DNA from: Molanna angustata
Lineage: Eukaryota > Arthropoda > Insecta > Trichoptera > Molannidae
Assembly (NCBI GenBank): GCA_963576475.1
Contig: OY754982.1
Location: 11,806,546 to 11,870,545, forward strand
DNA length: 64,000 nucleotides
Direction: 5' to 3'
In this document: positions 34,814-46,629 of the stretch, one piece after another
Layout of the letters: each line of letters opens with the position of its first letter
Numbering within the stretch: position 1 is the first letter of the stretch
The notes under the pieces: generated by a model
What the model was told of the DNA's origin: nothing
Seen by the model: only the letters and a program-made list of their open reading frames with translations
The model's database searches: none
Made by a program: the position numbers and the translations under genes

Positions 34814-34985
34814 TATTCTTCTTCTTCCTGGCCTCTTCCCAACTTACCGTCTGTGAAGACTGCTCTCCTCGTCCTCAGGATGGACACTCTTCGGTTCTGG
34901 GCCGCCTCCGACGCCAACTCTTTTCTCATCAATTGGGAACTCCTTTGCGCCATCCATGTATTTTTTGGTCTTCCCAAAATAAAAT
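34814..34985 (-). mobile_element. RTE-like LINE 3' fragment with (GAA)n tail
   Basis: TTCTTCTTCTTCC at 34817 on the plus strand marks a minus-strand (GAA)n tail. The adjacent GC-richer 160 bp (CTCGTCCTCAGGATGGACAC, GCGCCATCCATGTATTTTTT) reads as an RTE-like tail with GRPKKYMDGAKE-like residues. Confidence 0.55.
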
Positions 34986-35261
34986 ATTGATTATCAGATC
35001 TTTTTTCTTATCCCCGAATATGTCAACAGCTTGATGGTATAAATGTTTTCATGGAGTTTGTTTCAAACTGTGCAATTTGTATGGCAGAATTTGTGTATTC
35101 TGCCATACAATTTTCACGAAACGTCGTCATTTTTACAAAAATTTTAAGAAAAGTCTAAAACTTAGGTACTACTATAATGTTTATGTTTTTGACATCAAAT
35201 TTAATTATCTGGATGTTTCTAAATGTATCGAAATTCTAAATTTATCCGTATATGTATAGAA
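34986..35261. other. No recognised feature
   Basis: AT-rich. TTTGTATGGCAGAATTTGTG and CTGCCATACAA at 35077-35110 are a small local inverted pair. Confidence 0.35.
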
Positions 35262-35420
35262 CATAATATGCTGCGAAGCCTCCAAGTTGGTGTTTTTTGC
35301 ATGTAAAAGTCCACTACACCATACAAAATGTTACTTACTAGTACCCGCGTCTTGGCTTAAAGCTTTAAACCAAACCATATGTTAAGAGAAATTAATTGTC
35401 TTGACCAAATCGACAGTTGG
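35262..35420 (-). repeat. Dispersed repeat DR1, partial inverted copy
   Basis: Matches the left 130-160 bp of DR1 on the minus strand: CAACTGTCGATTTGG, TTTGTATGGTGTAGTGGAC, and GGAGGCTTCGCAGCATAT. Its end CGACAGTTGG agrees with the left terminus of the two long copies. Confidence 0.75.
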
Positions 35421-35499
35421 ATATATTATATGTATAATTCATAGTATAACTCATATGTATTTATTTATTTTTTTATACATCTTATTGTACATAATATAA

Positions 35500-35640
35500 A
35501 CAAATATAATTGTACACTGGCGGGCTTATTGCCATTAGGCAATTTCTTCCAACCAACCAGAGTACACACATATGTACACACATACATACACTCATGCACT
35601 ATCATTCAGATATAAATGTTTTTCATATGTAGCTTTAAGT
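35500..35640 (-). mobile_element. LINE 3' end with conserved hairpin
   Basis: Minus strand: GGTTGGTTGGAAGAAATTGC, CTAATGGCAATAAGCCCGCC, AGTGTACAATTATATTTG. This is the cleanest example of the shared 3' module, with the stem ATTGCC/GGCAAT. Confidence 0.7.
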
Positions 35641-36488
35641 ACCTATGTAAGCAGAGTAGTCAAAATGTATTGTTAATAATGTGGAAATTCGTTATTGGTT
35701 TTTGTCTTATACCAATGCATCTATATAAAAATGTTATTATACTGTAAATTTCCCGGAAATAAAAATAACATAAAATTAAAAATAGTATACGATAGTCATA
35801 CGAGTAGGTCAATCAAAAGAACGTATCGAAACGACATTTTTTTGTTTGAGAAAATAAACCTTGTTTCCAATTTTAACGTTGTAGACTTTGAATGGAAATT
35901 AATTATATCAATTATTAATCAAATGATATTTCGATGACTTGGTATAAACTCTATACTATTGTAATAATCATTTTATTTCATTGAAGCAATAATAATTTGT
36001 TTTCTGAATAGTTTCTAGTATCTTCTGTATGTATAACATTCTGACACGAGATCATCAATTACGTTTTTCACCTCGTTTCTCTTATTTTGGTTATTCGCTA
36101 TATATAATCCATTATCTCTTATCAAATTATTGTTTCCAAATATTTCATTATTGCTTACATAGTAAAATATCCATTTTGTATGTGTAATATAAAAGAGTAC
36201 TTTATTGATGCTTGTTAGCTATGGCAATGTGGATTTTTTATTAGGTCTTGGTTTATATAGATTGGCTAATTTCATAGTAAAATTAATTTTAATACGTCAA
36301 GTTCATTCACAGAAAAAGTACGTAGAATAGAGGAATAATTCTCAAAGCGCTTTTAATTAACAAGTTTCTAATAGTTTATTTTTTCATCAAATGTTTTTTT
36401 ATTGTTCTCATGTTTTTCGTTGTTTTTTATAAGATCATACAGTATAATACATAATTGACTTAAGGCTAAACGTTGCTCAGATTGATCA
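35641..36488. other. No recognised feature
   Basis: AT-rich sequence; small ORFs without similarity. Confidence 0.4.
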
Positions 36489-36671
36489 GGGGGGGCAAGT
36501 CTGGTCCAATCGGCGAAATCAAAAACCCTAACGATTACCCATATCATGGATATAATTATTATATGGAGTTCCAATATCTTTAGATGTCATAGAACTCCAT
36601 ATGATAATTATATCCATGATATGGGTAATCACGAGGGTTTTGATTTCGCCGGTTGCACCAGACCTGCCCCA
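36489..36671. mobile_element. Foldback element with about 80-bp arms
   Basis: Arm 36491-36571 and arm 36592-36671 pair across most of their length (GGCGAAATCAAAA.., GATTACCCATATCATGGATA, ATGGAGTTC) around a 20-nt loop. There are several mismatches in the arms. The overlapping ORFs on both strands come from the palindrome. Confidence 0.8.
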
Positions 36672-37275
36672 CAGAAGATATTCCAGAAGGACCCGCATTT
36701 CAACAATATCAGCACAAGTGTGTTTAACTATTTTTACAAACATGGCTTCAGGTATATATACATATATACTTTTTTTATTATATCAGACAACCCACCCTTA
36801 GCAGAGTGATTTATGGTATCCAGTTATATAGTGTACCTACAAATCACAAAAGATTTTTTTAAAACAATTGTTTTTCATTATTAATTGGTTAAATACTAAA
36901 TTTATATCTCTCCTCACTTTTTTTAAGTCATAATTAACAACATTTTATAACAAGAAAATGGCGGAGAGTAAAATAATTAATTAATTTTGAGGCAAAGACT
37001 GTTTTGGATAATACCGTAAAATCATATTTCACCGGATAAGACGGTTCCTACCTTCACGTTTTTTTTAAACTAATTTATTAGTTTTGCAACTTTTATTGGA
37101 TTACTTTTCCGTAAGAGTTTCATAAAGTTTCTAATTGAAATTCATGTCTGAAAATCATCAAAGGCACGAAATTGAAACAGGTACCTAACATTTATAACAT
37201 CAAAAACAATTTCTAAAATTCTTAAATTTCAAATCATATAACATATACAGTTCTTATGATGAAATTGAGAAACAT
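36672..37275. other. No recognised feature
   Basis: AT-rich, with no assignable element. Confidence 0.4.
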
Positions 37276-37900
37276 TTCCGAATGAAAAAAATCGTACACA
37301 GGAGAGAAGTTGCGGATCAAATGTTTCTCATTAAAATTATTAATTCAAAAGTTGACTGTCCTGATTTATTAAATAAAATTAATTTCCATGCGCCGTTGCG
37401 AAATGGCAGATTGAACTACTTGTTTTATGTTCCTCGAAGTAACACTAATTCTAATCAAAATGAGTTTATCAAAAGGGCTTGTAACTTCTATAATGTCAAC
37501 CTCTCAGCCAGTATCACACATTCTGATATATTCACCGCTAGTAATAACGCATACAAAAATTTTCTCTATAAGTGCATAGCATGAACTCGTATGTTGAATT
37601 TTTTTTTTTTTAGTTATTTGTGTTTTTTCTAATATTATCTTTTGTATACTTTTATTTACATTTTGAGTTGTTGTTTGTAACAAAAATATAACAATTTAAC
37701 TGTCACAATCCTTTTCCCATCCTTTTTTTTTCTCTTCCCTCCCTTTCCCGTCACAGGCAAACATACATCTTAGTTATATTTAAATTTATGATGTTTAAAA
37801 TGTTTTATATTTAATATCTGTGGACATATATAATTGGTCTGTTTGTTTTTATTTTATAGTGTATTATTCCATTTTAGTATTTTAAGACTGTATTTGTCCC

Positions 37901-37935
<35 letters not shown>

Positions 37936-37938
37936 ATC
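37276..37938 (+). pseudogene. CR1/Jockey-type LINE C-terminal fragment with UTR and tail
   Basis: The ORF 37282-37584 reads RREVADQMFLIKIINSKVDC, then LLNKINFHAPLR and NEFIKRACNFYN, a typical CR1/Jockey C-terminal block. About 320 bp of T-rich 3' UTR follows and ends in an (AAAT)n tail at 37902-37937. Complete at its 3' end and 5' truncated near 37276. Confidence 0.85.
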
Positions 37939-38069
37939 AAAATTTAATCACTTTTTTTCAATAAAATTTTACATATGATAAGCTCTCTTATGTAACCATT
38001 CTATATGAAACGGCGTTTTCGATTCCTTTTGAAAATTAAAAAAAAAATGTTACAATATATACATACAAG

Positions 38070-38150
38070 CCATCACGGCATAATGTATAATAAAAGGTAT
38101 CACGACACATGCGTATATCCCCACACACCAGTCTCGTTACATTTAAAATA
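38070..38150 (-). repeat. Dispersed repeat A, short copy 4
   Basis: GCCATCACGGCATAATG, GACACATGCGTATATCCCCA, CACACCAGTCTCGTTA. Internally deleted relative to copy 2. Confidence 0.6.
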
Positions 38151-38328
38151 ATTTTAAAACCACTTTAGTGCCTTTAGAAATTTTTCAAAATGAAAATTAC
38201 ATTAAAAATGAGATTTGATTACCCAACCATTAATTTATTTCAAGAATTTAAAGTTTCAACTGTTGTAAATACCTAAAAAAAACTCATTGTTCCAAATTCA
38301 TAAAGATATTCTTACAAATTCAAAGTAA

Positions 38329-38732
38329 TTGTCATTTTCTATTAGCAGCAGAATAAATTCTCAAGGATGTATTAACGTCCCTCTTTTACGTACAACTGTC
38401 TCACGACATTTCTATAAGTGTAAAGGTACTAAGTGGTTTAATGAACTCCCTTTGAGTCTTAAACTAGAAAAAAATTATAACATATTTAAGGATAAAATCA
38501 AAAAATTGTACTGATTTCATTCTTGTTTTTGTATAGATTCTTATTTTTTGTTAGTAGATTTGACGAATGTAGCAATACAAAATATATTATACTCCCCTCT
38601 TTTAACACGAGATTTTATCTTAATTAAAGAGGGTTATTATGAATCATATCATGGAACTTGTAAACTTTTTAATTTGTAATTTATATGTAAAATTGTATTG
38701 ATATGTTTAATAAATAATAATAATAATAATGT
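38329..38732 (+). pseudogene. LINE C-terminal fragment with (AAT)n tail
   Basis: The end of the ORF reads RHFYKCKGTKWFNELPLSLK, then NIFKDKIKKLY, the terminal F-KxxxxWNxLP-type block of Jockey/CR1-like LINEs. About 190 bp of UTR is followed by AATAATAATAATAATAAT at 38709-38729. Confidence 0.7.
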
Positions 38733-38744
38733 CCTATTCCGCTG

Positions 38745-39305
38745 CAATGAAGCTCAAAATAGAAAAATATAGATCAATCATAATATGGTAATGAGAACAA
38801 TTTTAAAATGCAACAGATATACAAGAATAAACCTAATGTTAAATAAACTAGAATTAATGACAGTAAAGCAATTATTTGTAAAACTTTGATATACAAACAA
38901 AAAATTATATGCTTCCAAAACAAATGCAGTAAAATATATTATTCAATGCCAATGTTCACACTTTCCCTACGAGAGGATGTCAGGATTTTTGACTTCCAAA
39001 AACGAGATTAACAATTACAAAATAGTTTATACCACAAAGGTCTCAAAATATATAATAGTTTACCACCAAATATACATAAAAGAAACCTCAAGTCTTGTCA
39101 CATTTCGTGGGCTAGGTACTGAATTCATAGTTAAAAACTATTAATTGTCTCCATAGTTTTACATATTTTTATAATTGTCATACTATTACAGTACGTATTG
39201 TTCGAAAAAAGATTTTTTTATATATTTTTTGTTCATACTAGATGTGTTAATTTTTATGTCTTTTTACGTCTAAATAAATTTTACTATTATTATAACTATT
39301 ATTAA
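38745..39305 (+). pseudogene. LINE C-terminal fragment
   Basis: Plus-strand reading with frame changes: KIMRTILKCNRYTRINLMLN, then LELMTVKQLFVK, later YHKGLKIYNSLPP-like sequence. Directly behind the previous LINE tail, so a second insertion in the same orientation. Related in layout to 49910-50470 on the minus strand. Confidence 0.65.
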
Positions 39306-39379
39306 AAAGGCTATATTAAAAATAGGTGGTGAACATCATTTTGTTATTATTTGTTAATTTTATTTATTATGTCATTTGA

Positions 39380-39480
39380 TCATCATCATCATCATCATCA
39401 AAATCATCGTAACCTCGACAGCCCTGGGTGGACCTTCGACTGTAAATCAAGCTTACTAATCGCTCTGCCACTTTCTCAAG
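39380..39480 (-). mobile_element. Possible SINE-A head fragment after (ATC)n
   Basis: CTTACTAATCGCTCTGCCAC at 39450-39470 matches the inverted box A region of SINE-A. (ATC)n at 39379-39400 precedes it. The rest is diverged. Confidence 0.4.
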
Positions 39481-39605
39481 TAAAAAAATCTACTAACTAA
39501 ATTTAATTAGTAAATGAATTTGTGTTCTCGAAATTTCAACGAATCATCAAAACAAATTTGAAATAGTAAAAAATGTAAAATATTGCACATGCTTTTTTGT
39601 ATTTC

Positions 39606-40265
39606 ATTAAAAAACGAGTGGGTTGTGGCCAACGCTAAACTTTCCACTACACAATGAAGCTTCCCTACTAATATTACCTAATATCAATATGAAATCAAAT
39701 AACTAAACATTGCCAAACATAAAAAAATTGTCTTGTCATATATTTTTCATACAAAAATCTATTTTTATGAACATAATTTTTCTAACGGTTGTTTGAACGG
39801 TTGTTGTTTGAGTTTTTCTTTTAACTTTGACCAAATTTGAATGCAGTTTTTTGAAGATTATTGGCATTGTGTAAATAGTTTCAACAAAATTAAAATATCT
39901 CAAATTTTCAGGTCGTGAGAGCATTTTTTCAGTTTTAACAGATGAAATCATAGAGAAACATTGAGAAAAAATGAACCCTTGTCTGTGGAAAACTAATCAG
40001 CTCTAAGTGTATGTACTTCAAACGTATGGTATCAATATTTAGTTCATCGACCTTTTAGTTTGATCAGTACAGAGGACACAAATTTTCATATTTATGTATG
40101 GCATACAGTATACAGTACACGGATTACGGATAACGGCATACACACAAAAACATCACAACGAAACTCAAAGTATGCACTCTCTACATGATACCCATTCAGA
40201 AATTGATGTAAAAAAATACTCTCAAATCATGACTCTCCACTATTCCATAGTAGGGGAGAGTATAA
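39606..40265 (+). repeat. TIR family T, copy 2 (divergent)
   Basis: Begins GTGGGTTGTGGCCAACGCTA and ends with the hairpin ACTCTCCACTA..TAGTAGGGGAGAGT. The interior follows family T only loosely (CACACAAAAACATCACAACG, AAATCATGACTC). Both ends are clear. Confidence 0.6.
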
Positions 40266-40518
40266 ACATGTACCTAGTTCTTTACTTTTCTTTTTAATTT
40301 TTAAGACTGCCAGAATTACGCCATTTTGCATAGACCAGACATAAGTCATAGTTCAAAGGATGATTTGTTTTTGTAAAAGGAAACCACAGCAGGTAACCTC
40401 GACTGAATAATATGAACCTCGAGAAGCAGTGGCTTTCGGACATAACAGGCTTCAAAGTATTGAACATTGCTATTTTAACACGTAAGGTATAGTGTGAAGC
40501 GTAATAGTATAAAGCATC

Positions 40519-40652
40519 ATTTTTTTTATATTTACGTACTACGGAAAACTACAAGAAATCACGCCTTTAATTTACAGACACCCGACAATACCGACAACAA
40601 ATGGAAGACACGATTTCTTTGTCTTCCGTAGTAAATATAAAAAAAAAATCAC
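40519..40652. repeat. Inverted repeat, arms about 35-40 bp
   Basis: TTTTTTATATTTACGTACTA, then CGGAAAACTACAAGAAATC (40521-40560), pairs with GATTTCTTTGTCTTCCGTAG, then TAAATATAAAAAA (about 40612-40648). Likely a small MITE. Confidence 0.6.
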
Positions 40653-40773
40653 ATAACTCATCATACAACACATAAAAAGACACGGCACTTAAAGGGTTAA
40701 AAAAATCAAAATGTCAGGAACAAAGTGACTAATTGAAGTAGGTAGACATCAAATAAATGTTTCAGAAATTATC

Positions 40774-41771
40774 CAACTGTCGATTCGTTCATGAGAATTC
40801 AATTCTCTTAATGAATCGACATTATTAAGCCAAGATGCGTGTACGAAGGAAAATTTTGTATGGTGTAGTGGACATTTTGCATGCTAATAACACCAACTAG
40901 AGGCCTCGCAGCATATATTTTCTTATACATGGATTTACTCAGAATTCGGAGTAGAACATTTTATGTGAGTTTTGTGTGTGTGTGTGTGTGTCTGTCCCCC
41001 CCTTATAACTTTTGATCCGCTCAATTTATAGAGCCCAAATTTTTAGAATATATAAACAGTTATAGGCCTACAAAACTTTTATATTCAGAAGTGTGAATTT
41101 TTGTTTCAGTCAGGGGTTATCAACTTTTGAAATTTTGGTTTATTTTTCCATATATCTCAGAAACCATAAAAGCTAGAACCCTGAAAATTGGTATAAACAT
41201 AGACAAATACAAAATCTCAAATTAGTTTTTTTAAATAAAATCCAGGGTTTCTCAAACATTTTTTATTAAGAAAAATATTTTTTTTTATGATAAATTTATG
41301 AGTTTCTGCCTATATTTCCAATTTTTTTAAAAATATCAAAAAAAGCCGAAACACCCCAACTAGACAATTTAATTTTATATAAAAAAATATTAATATTGTA
41401 TTAGCACATCTCAAATTTTTTTTTTAATAATTTTTATAAAAATTGAATTTAATGACGACATTGCTTCATACAATTTGTATGGCAATCGCCTACACACAAT
41501 ATCTAAGAAGACTTAATTGTTTGATACTAATCTCCAAACATACATACATACCATCATTCTGTTTTCATATTCTGGGTAGGATCAAAGGACTGACCTCCAT
41601 ACTATCCTATCTTGACATACATACATATGTAGGTACATGTTTTGTATAGAAAATCAAATATCTTAAAATATTAAATAATTTGTATTTATGGGATTATAGT
41701 TTGGTACTTATTCTTCAACTATACATACTATCGCTATCGACAGTTGGATCTCATGTGTTACATGCAACTAG
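40774..41771 (+). repeat. Dispersed repeat DR1, copy 2
   Basis: Colinear with 2867-3867, same orientation, with scattered substitutions and small indels. Both copies start CAACTGTCGATTCG and end CAACTAG. The GT tract is shorter here. The small ORFs inside are not conserved in reading frame. Confidence 0.75.
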
Positions 41772-41975
41772 TTATACTTATAACTCATGTCTGTCAACTC
41801 CGTATTGTATTTTTGGTGGTTATTTTTACTGTGATTTTTTATTAATACGATCGTTACTTTTCTTGCTCTTCATTTTATTTTATTGGATTTTTGTATGTGT
41901 AATATTTTGTATATATTTTATAATAATAAAATGTAATAACTATGCAAACTATACAGGTAGTTGCTTCGGAACAGA
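41772..41975. other. No recognised feature (possible LINE 3' end)
   Basis: ATTTTGTATATATTTTATAA, then TAATAAAATG, near 41910 looks like a LINE UTR end, but no coding part supports it. Confidence 0.3.
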
Positions 41976-42935
41976 CTATGGCCGAGATATCAGTTGGCCC
42001 TTAAATCGTTGGATTTAGTAATCCAAGTTAAAAGTTTAGGGAAGATTAAATTTCATTCGCGTATTTCAGTGCAAAATGAAACGTCAGTTACGTAATCTTC
42101 AACTATAGATATATTTTACGTTTTCTATGGTTATTGTCTATAACGCATCTGTCAAATTCAAGTCAAATTGTAATAACCTTAAATGATACGTGACGCGAAG
42201 CTGTGACTAAATATTATTTTATTGTTATAACAACACATTATTTTATTTGTATCATTACACAGCATGTTACTTTTTCAATTTTTTATACAGATCGATGTTT
42301 TTTTTAATTAAAATCAAACATTGTAGTGAAAAAATATGATTGAAGAATATGTACTACGTACGTAGTACTTCAATGCAAAATGTATGTACATTTTACAGAT
42401 AGATATGGAACTAATTGATAATGGTAAAATAGTGTCTTATGTAGAAAATTTAAGAATACACATTATATATAGAAACAGGATGGATCAATTTAAAAAGTGG
42501 GATGAAAAAACATCGCAAAAATAAAGTTGCGTGCCTGACGTTTCATTATGGCTGACAGTTTATTTCGTTTGTTGTCAGGCAATACAATATAATTATGTAA
42601 AAAAGAAAATAAATATTAAATACATGAACCACTTCTATATCAAGTCTTTTATTTTAACATTAAAAATAAATCATGATTATAATTATTATGCATAGTTATT
42701 TGTAGTATAAAATGAAATAAAACATTAAAGCGTGTGGCGATTAGTACGCCACCTGGCGAAAAAGACTAGAAACAATACTTAACTCAAGATTAAGACACGC
42801 AATCCGCCAGAAACGTTGAGTTAAATATTTGTGGTTTAGTGACGTATTTAAAGGAAGATTTTGTACTGAAATACGCAATATTTTTGTTAAACTTGAGTTA
42901 AACTCCTAAGGGCCGACTGAAATACTGGGCCTATG
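41976..42935. mobile_element. 950-bp TIR element with 5-bp duplication CTATG
   Basis: CTATG at 41976-41980 and 42931-42935 flanks the element. The left end GCCGAGATATCAGTTGGCCC pairs with the right end GGGCCGACTGAAATACTGGG(C). A second subterminal block GCGTATTTCAGTGCAAAAT (left) pairs with ATTTTGTACTGAAATACGC (right). There is no transposase ORF, so it is non-autonomous. I do not recognise the superfamily from these ends. Confidence 0.8.
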
Positions 42936-44327
42936 TATAGTGAAGCAGTTATCTTTAATATACCTTCTTTATAATATTATTATCTAAATAAATAAACAAA
43001 TATATAAAATTGACGTTGCAATTTCAACATTTTTTTTATCACTTTTCCACCACTACTAAGAATTCATATTATACAATCGTTGTTACCTGCTGCGGTATCC
43101 TTTTACAGAAAAAATGAAGCAATATACCTACTTTGATGTAAATTTTGAAAGTCGCTGGGTCTTGGCCTATAATAAAGATTACCTACGTGATATTCATTAG
43201 AATCAAATTTGTGAAAATGGATTAAATCGATTGAAAACATTTTTCTTTCCCGACAGCTGCGCCCTCTTTGTTTGTTGAAGAAATTTATTTTATTGTACAA
43301 TAAAACTCTCTTTTATTGGAAAAATCAAATAAAATCGCTACAAATTTTTTTAATGTCTTGCTTTTGTGATGAGGTCGAACTTGAATTGGAATTATGGTGG
43401 TTTTAATGGTAGAATTGTTCTCTATATTCAATTAATTTTGATTGATGGTGTCGTCAATATTGGCACTAAAATACTTGAAATATTTATGTCCCTTACATGC
43501 CCGCACTAAAAATTATCGTCAAAGTGATTTATAAATTATGTAAGTTTCCTAATGGTAATGAAAATTTTCTAACGAGCAGCCTATGTTTGAAATTGTATTT
43601 ATTACAACTATGTTTCCTTTTCCAATTTTTTCTTCCACTAACCAAATAAGATTATCATTGGGTTTCTATAGCAAAATAATATAATATTCAATACTTAACT
43701 GTATAACAATGGAAAACATAAAAATTTGAAATTATATAACATACAAAAAGACTATAAAAAAGGATAAAGATAACAGAACAGAACAAAATAAGTACCAAAA
43801 ACAAAAAATATTGTAAAAGAAAAGAAAAAACTAGTTAAAAAAAAAAAACAGAAAAAAAAGAAAAATCAACAGTGTTCGCTAAAAATAAACTTTTTGCATT
43901 TAAAAATGAATTTAATCCAATTAAGTATGAGGGAAAGCTATTAATAATTAAAAATTTACCTTTGTTTAAATCACGAATAAGTTATTTTGTTCGTAGTTTA
44001 AAAAAAATTATATTTATATATTTTTCGATATGAGATTTTTTAATTATTTTGCTTGGGTTGTCAAGTTTTCGCTATTTGTATGTTTCTATAGGCATCAATG
44101 TAAATATTATGTTTGTTCCTTAATACGATGCCTAGATTAAGATATTTCGTGAAATGTGATTCAATTCTAAACTTCTTTGAAGTCGAGTTATTCATAAATA
44201 TGTATTAATCGTTATTTAATCTGTAAATATTGTAATTTTGTGTATGCTGCATTGTTATTTTTTAAATATCGACATAAATCGACTTGAATCGACTTAAAAT
44301 TATACCACGGTGCGGCGGTCGATACTA
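42936..44327. other. No gene; A-rich tract
   Basis: 43700-43870 is very A-rich with ACAAAA and AAAAGA words, like the 3' UTR of a minus-strand LINE. No coding part is visible upstream. Confidence 0.35.
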
Positions 44328-44572
44328 TAAGGCCTACTGTCCACGTAAACCGCACGTCATACGAACGCTTTCGTCAATTGACGAATGCTTGCATCTTGCA
44401 TAGAATCAATCAAAGCAGTGTCCACGTTGCTACACGCACCGCATGACGAATGCATGACGTGCGGCTGTCGCGACGTTGCCGCTCCGTGGACACAGTTTTG
44501 ATTGTTTCTATGCAAGATGCAAGCATTCGTCATTTGACGAAAGCGTGCGGTTTACGTAGACAGCAGGCTTAT
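44328..44572. mobile_element. MITE with long inverted arms (about 245 bp)
   Basis: Left AAGGCCTACTGTCCACGTAA and right TTACGTAGACAGCAGGCTT pair. The pairing runs through CTTTCGTCAATTGACGAATG, CTTGCATCTTGCATAGAA and CAGTGTCCACG. Two smaller GTGCGG/CCGCAC pairs lie in the centre. GC-rich against its surroundings. TA-rich flanks; target duplication not certain. Confidence 0.8.
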
Positions 44573-45214
44573 GTCTTTAGAGATATCAAAAACCCACCAT
44601 CCTCTCATGGTACCATTGAAAAAATTTTCCAGATTTCTTAATTAAATACTAAATGAATTGTATTTCAGTGATGACAGGATTCAATGGATAGCATACCTTC
44701 TAAATAGGTCTTTTGTAAATATTTCTACAAATACAATTTTCTTATTTAGTAAAATCAATACAATAGAAAAGTCTTCAAACAAAACTTCTCCGAATTTCTT
44801 ATTGTCAATACAAATTCTATACTTACCCAATTATGTTTCTATTTAATGATAAGATACCTATACCTAAAATCGTCGAATAAAGAAGAAAAACTCCAATTAT
44901 TCGATTCGATTGTTATCTTCCTCGTAAAGATTAAATCAATTTCATGGTTCAATGTAAATGTAAATTTTATTTTCAAGTTATATAGTTAATTTAACTTCAT
45001 ATTTTAATTTGCTCAAACGTCTGCCACCTTTATACGACTAAAACAATAAACTTTTCTAATTAAAATTTCCACAAAAAATTTAAACTGCAATTTGCTCTTT
45101 TATGAGCTCCAAAGAGAATCACATCTGTAGTTGATAGGTGCTTTTCCCCCAACATTACGGGATGGAGTGTTTTAAATGATTTTTTATATAAAAAAAAGTC
45201 TTCAAAATAAATGT
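44573..45214. other. No recognised feature
   Basis: AT-rich; the ORF at 44658-44846 has no recognisable similarity. Confidence 0.4.
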
Positions 45215-45262
45215 GGCTTTCGGTCTTCTCCGCCTACCCCATGAGGGACATGGCGTGATGGT
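45215..45262 (+). repeat. Repeat A-related 3' end
   Basis: TCCGCCTACCCCATGAGGGA, then CATGGCGTGATGGTA, leads directly into the TTTA tract, so the tract is probably an expanded retroposon tail. Confidence 0.55.
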
Positions 45263-45371
45263 ATTTATTTATTTATCTATTTATTTATTTATTAATTAAT
45301 TAATTAATTAATTAATTTATATTTATATTTATTTATTTATTTATTATTTATTTATTTATTTATTTATTTTT

Positions 45372-45418
<47 letters not shown>

Positions 45419-45439
45419 TTGATTTATTTATTTATATAT

Positions 45440-45502
<63 letters not shown>

Positions 45503-45536
45503 TTACTTTATTTATTTATTTATTTATTTATTTGTA
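45263..45536. repeat. (TTTA)n / (TTAA)n microsatellite, about 270 bp
   Basis: Nearly pure TTTA with an AATT section near 45290-45318. The Leu/Ile/Tyr/Phe ORF across it is an artefact. Confidence 0.95.
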
Positions 45537-45700
45537 TCTACGGCCAGAAGCCTTTTACAAATACACAAAAAATAAAGCAGTTACACAATGTACCTATAAC
45601 AAAAATATTAACAATAATAAAAAATACAATAATTGTATGCAGAACAAAAAATAAAAGTTGACAACAAAAAGGCGATAAAAAAGAAATAGAAAAACATCGA
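45537..45700 (-). mobile_element. Probable LINE 3' UTR facing the TTTA tract
   Basis: Minus-strand reading ends TTTGTAAAAGGCTTCTGGCC, then GTAGATACAAATAAAT, that is, a UTR followed by an (AAAT)n tail. No coding sequence identified. Confidence 0.4.
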
Positions 45701-46065
45701 TTAGGTATGTATAGTCAATTAAAAAAATGATGAAAAATTGCCAATGTGAATAAAGAACGAAACATCATGCATGACGGCGGTAGCGGTTGCGGGGTGTAGT
45801 GATCTAAGCAACGCGTATAATTATAATTGTAGAATGAAAATTATATGTCATATGAAAATTATATAATAATAGGTATGGTAAAGAATTACTATCACTAGAG
45901 TTAAAATTGAGTTTGAGCATTTTCGTAGATATAGGTCCCATGATTAAATCTTGACTAAATTGAAATGAAACGAATCAAAATGAAATTTTACTATGCAAAA
46001 GGAATCTTCGAAATCGGACAACATACTAAAAAGTTATCACTGAACACACATTGAACATACATGTA
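45701..46065. other. No recognised feature
   Basis: AT-rich spacer with one short GC-richer run (CATGACGGCGGTAGCGGTTG at 45770). No gene. Confidence 0.4.
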
Positions 46066-46629
46066 GGTTGTGGCCAACGTTATACTCCTCTCTAACAAGT
46101 CATTCTATAAAGTATTCAAATTTTCTATGGAAAATATTCAGCATTTTCATGAGATGAGTTTGTTAAATTATTTTTTATTTAAATATTTTATTACGAAATT
46201 TGATAACTCTTCAATGCCATTTTTTGAAAATGATGTGCCTTTTTACCAATTTGAAAATAAAAATTTAAAATTTAAAATTTCCTGAGAAATATTTGACAGT
46301 TAAAAAAATGACGAAGCACTATTCAGATGTCCTTCAAAATCTAATGGGGTCTATGCGAGTATTATATATACATATTCGCAAAATTTGAAAAAAATCGTAT
46401 GAGTAGATACCTACTTTAGGCTACTTTAGTCTAAAATCGATAAAGTAAAATAAACACGCCGTACATAGCACACAGCACATGAACACTCACACAGATACAT
46501 TGTGATGAAACTTTCAGAATACAATCTCAGCATGATACTAGTTGATAATCTGCAGTAAAAAAATACCCTTAAAAATTGCGAAATCATAACTCCCCACTAT
46601 ATCCCCTTGGGTTAGTGAGGAGTAAATAT
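46066..46629 (+). repeat. TIR family T, copy 3
   Basis: Starts GGTTGTGGCCAACG and ends GTTAGTGAGGAGTAAATAT. ACTCCTCTCTAAC near the left end pairs with GTTAGTGAGGAGT at the right end. Before the right end ACTCCCCACTA..TAGTGAGGAGT forms a hairpin. Colinear with 60901-61365, with about 100 bp more in the middle. The ORF 46070-46285 is not conserved. Confidence 0.75.

Noticed and set aside
39379..39400. CRISPR-like or regular spaced repeat
   Set aside because: It is plain (ATC)n simple sequence; no spacer-repeat structure exists anywhere in the window.
45419..45661. 80-codon ORF rich in Leu, Ile, Tyr and Phe
   Set aside because: It is a translation of the TTTA tract.
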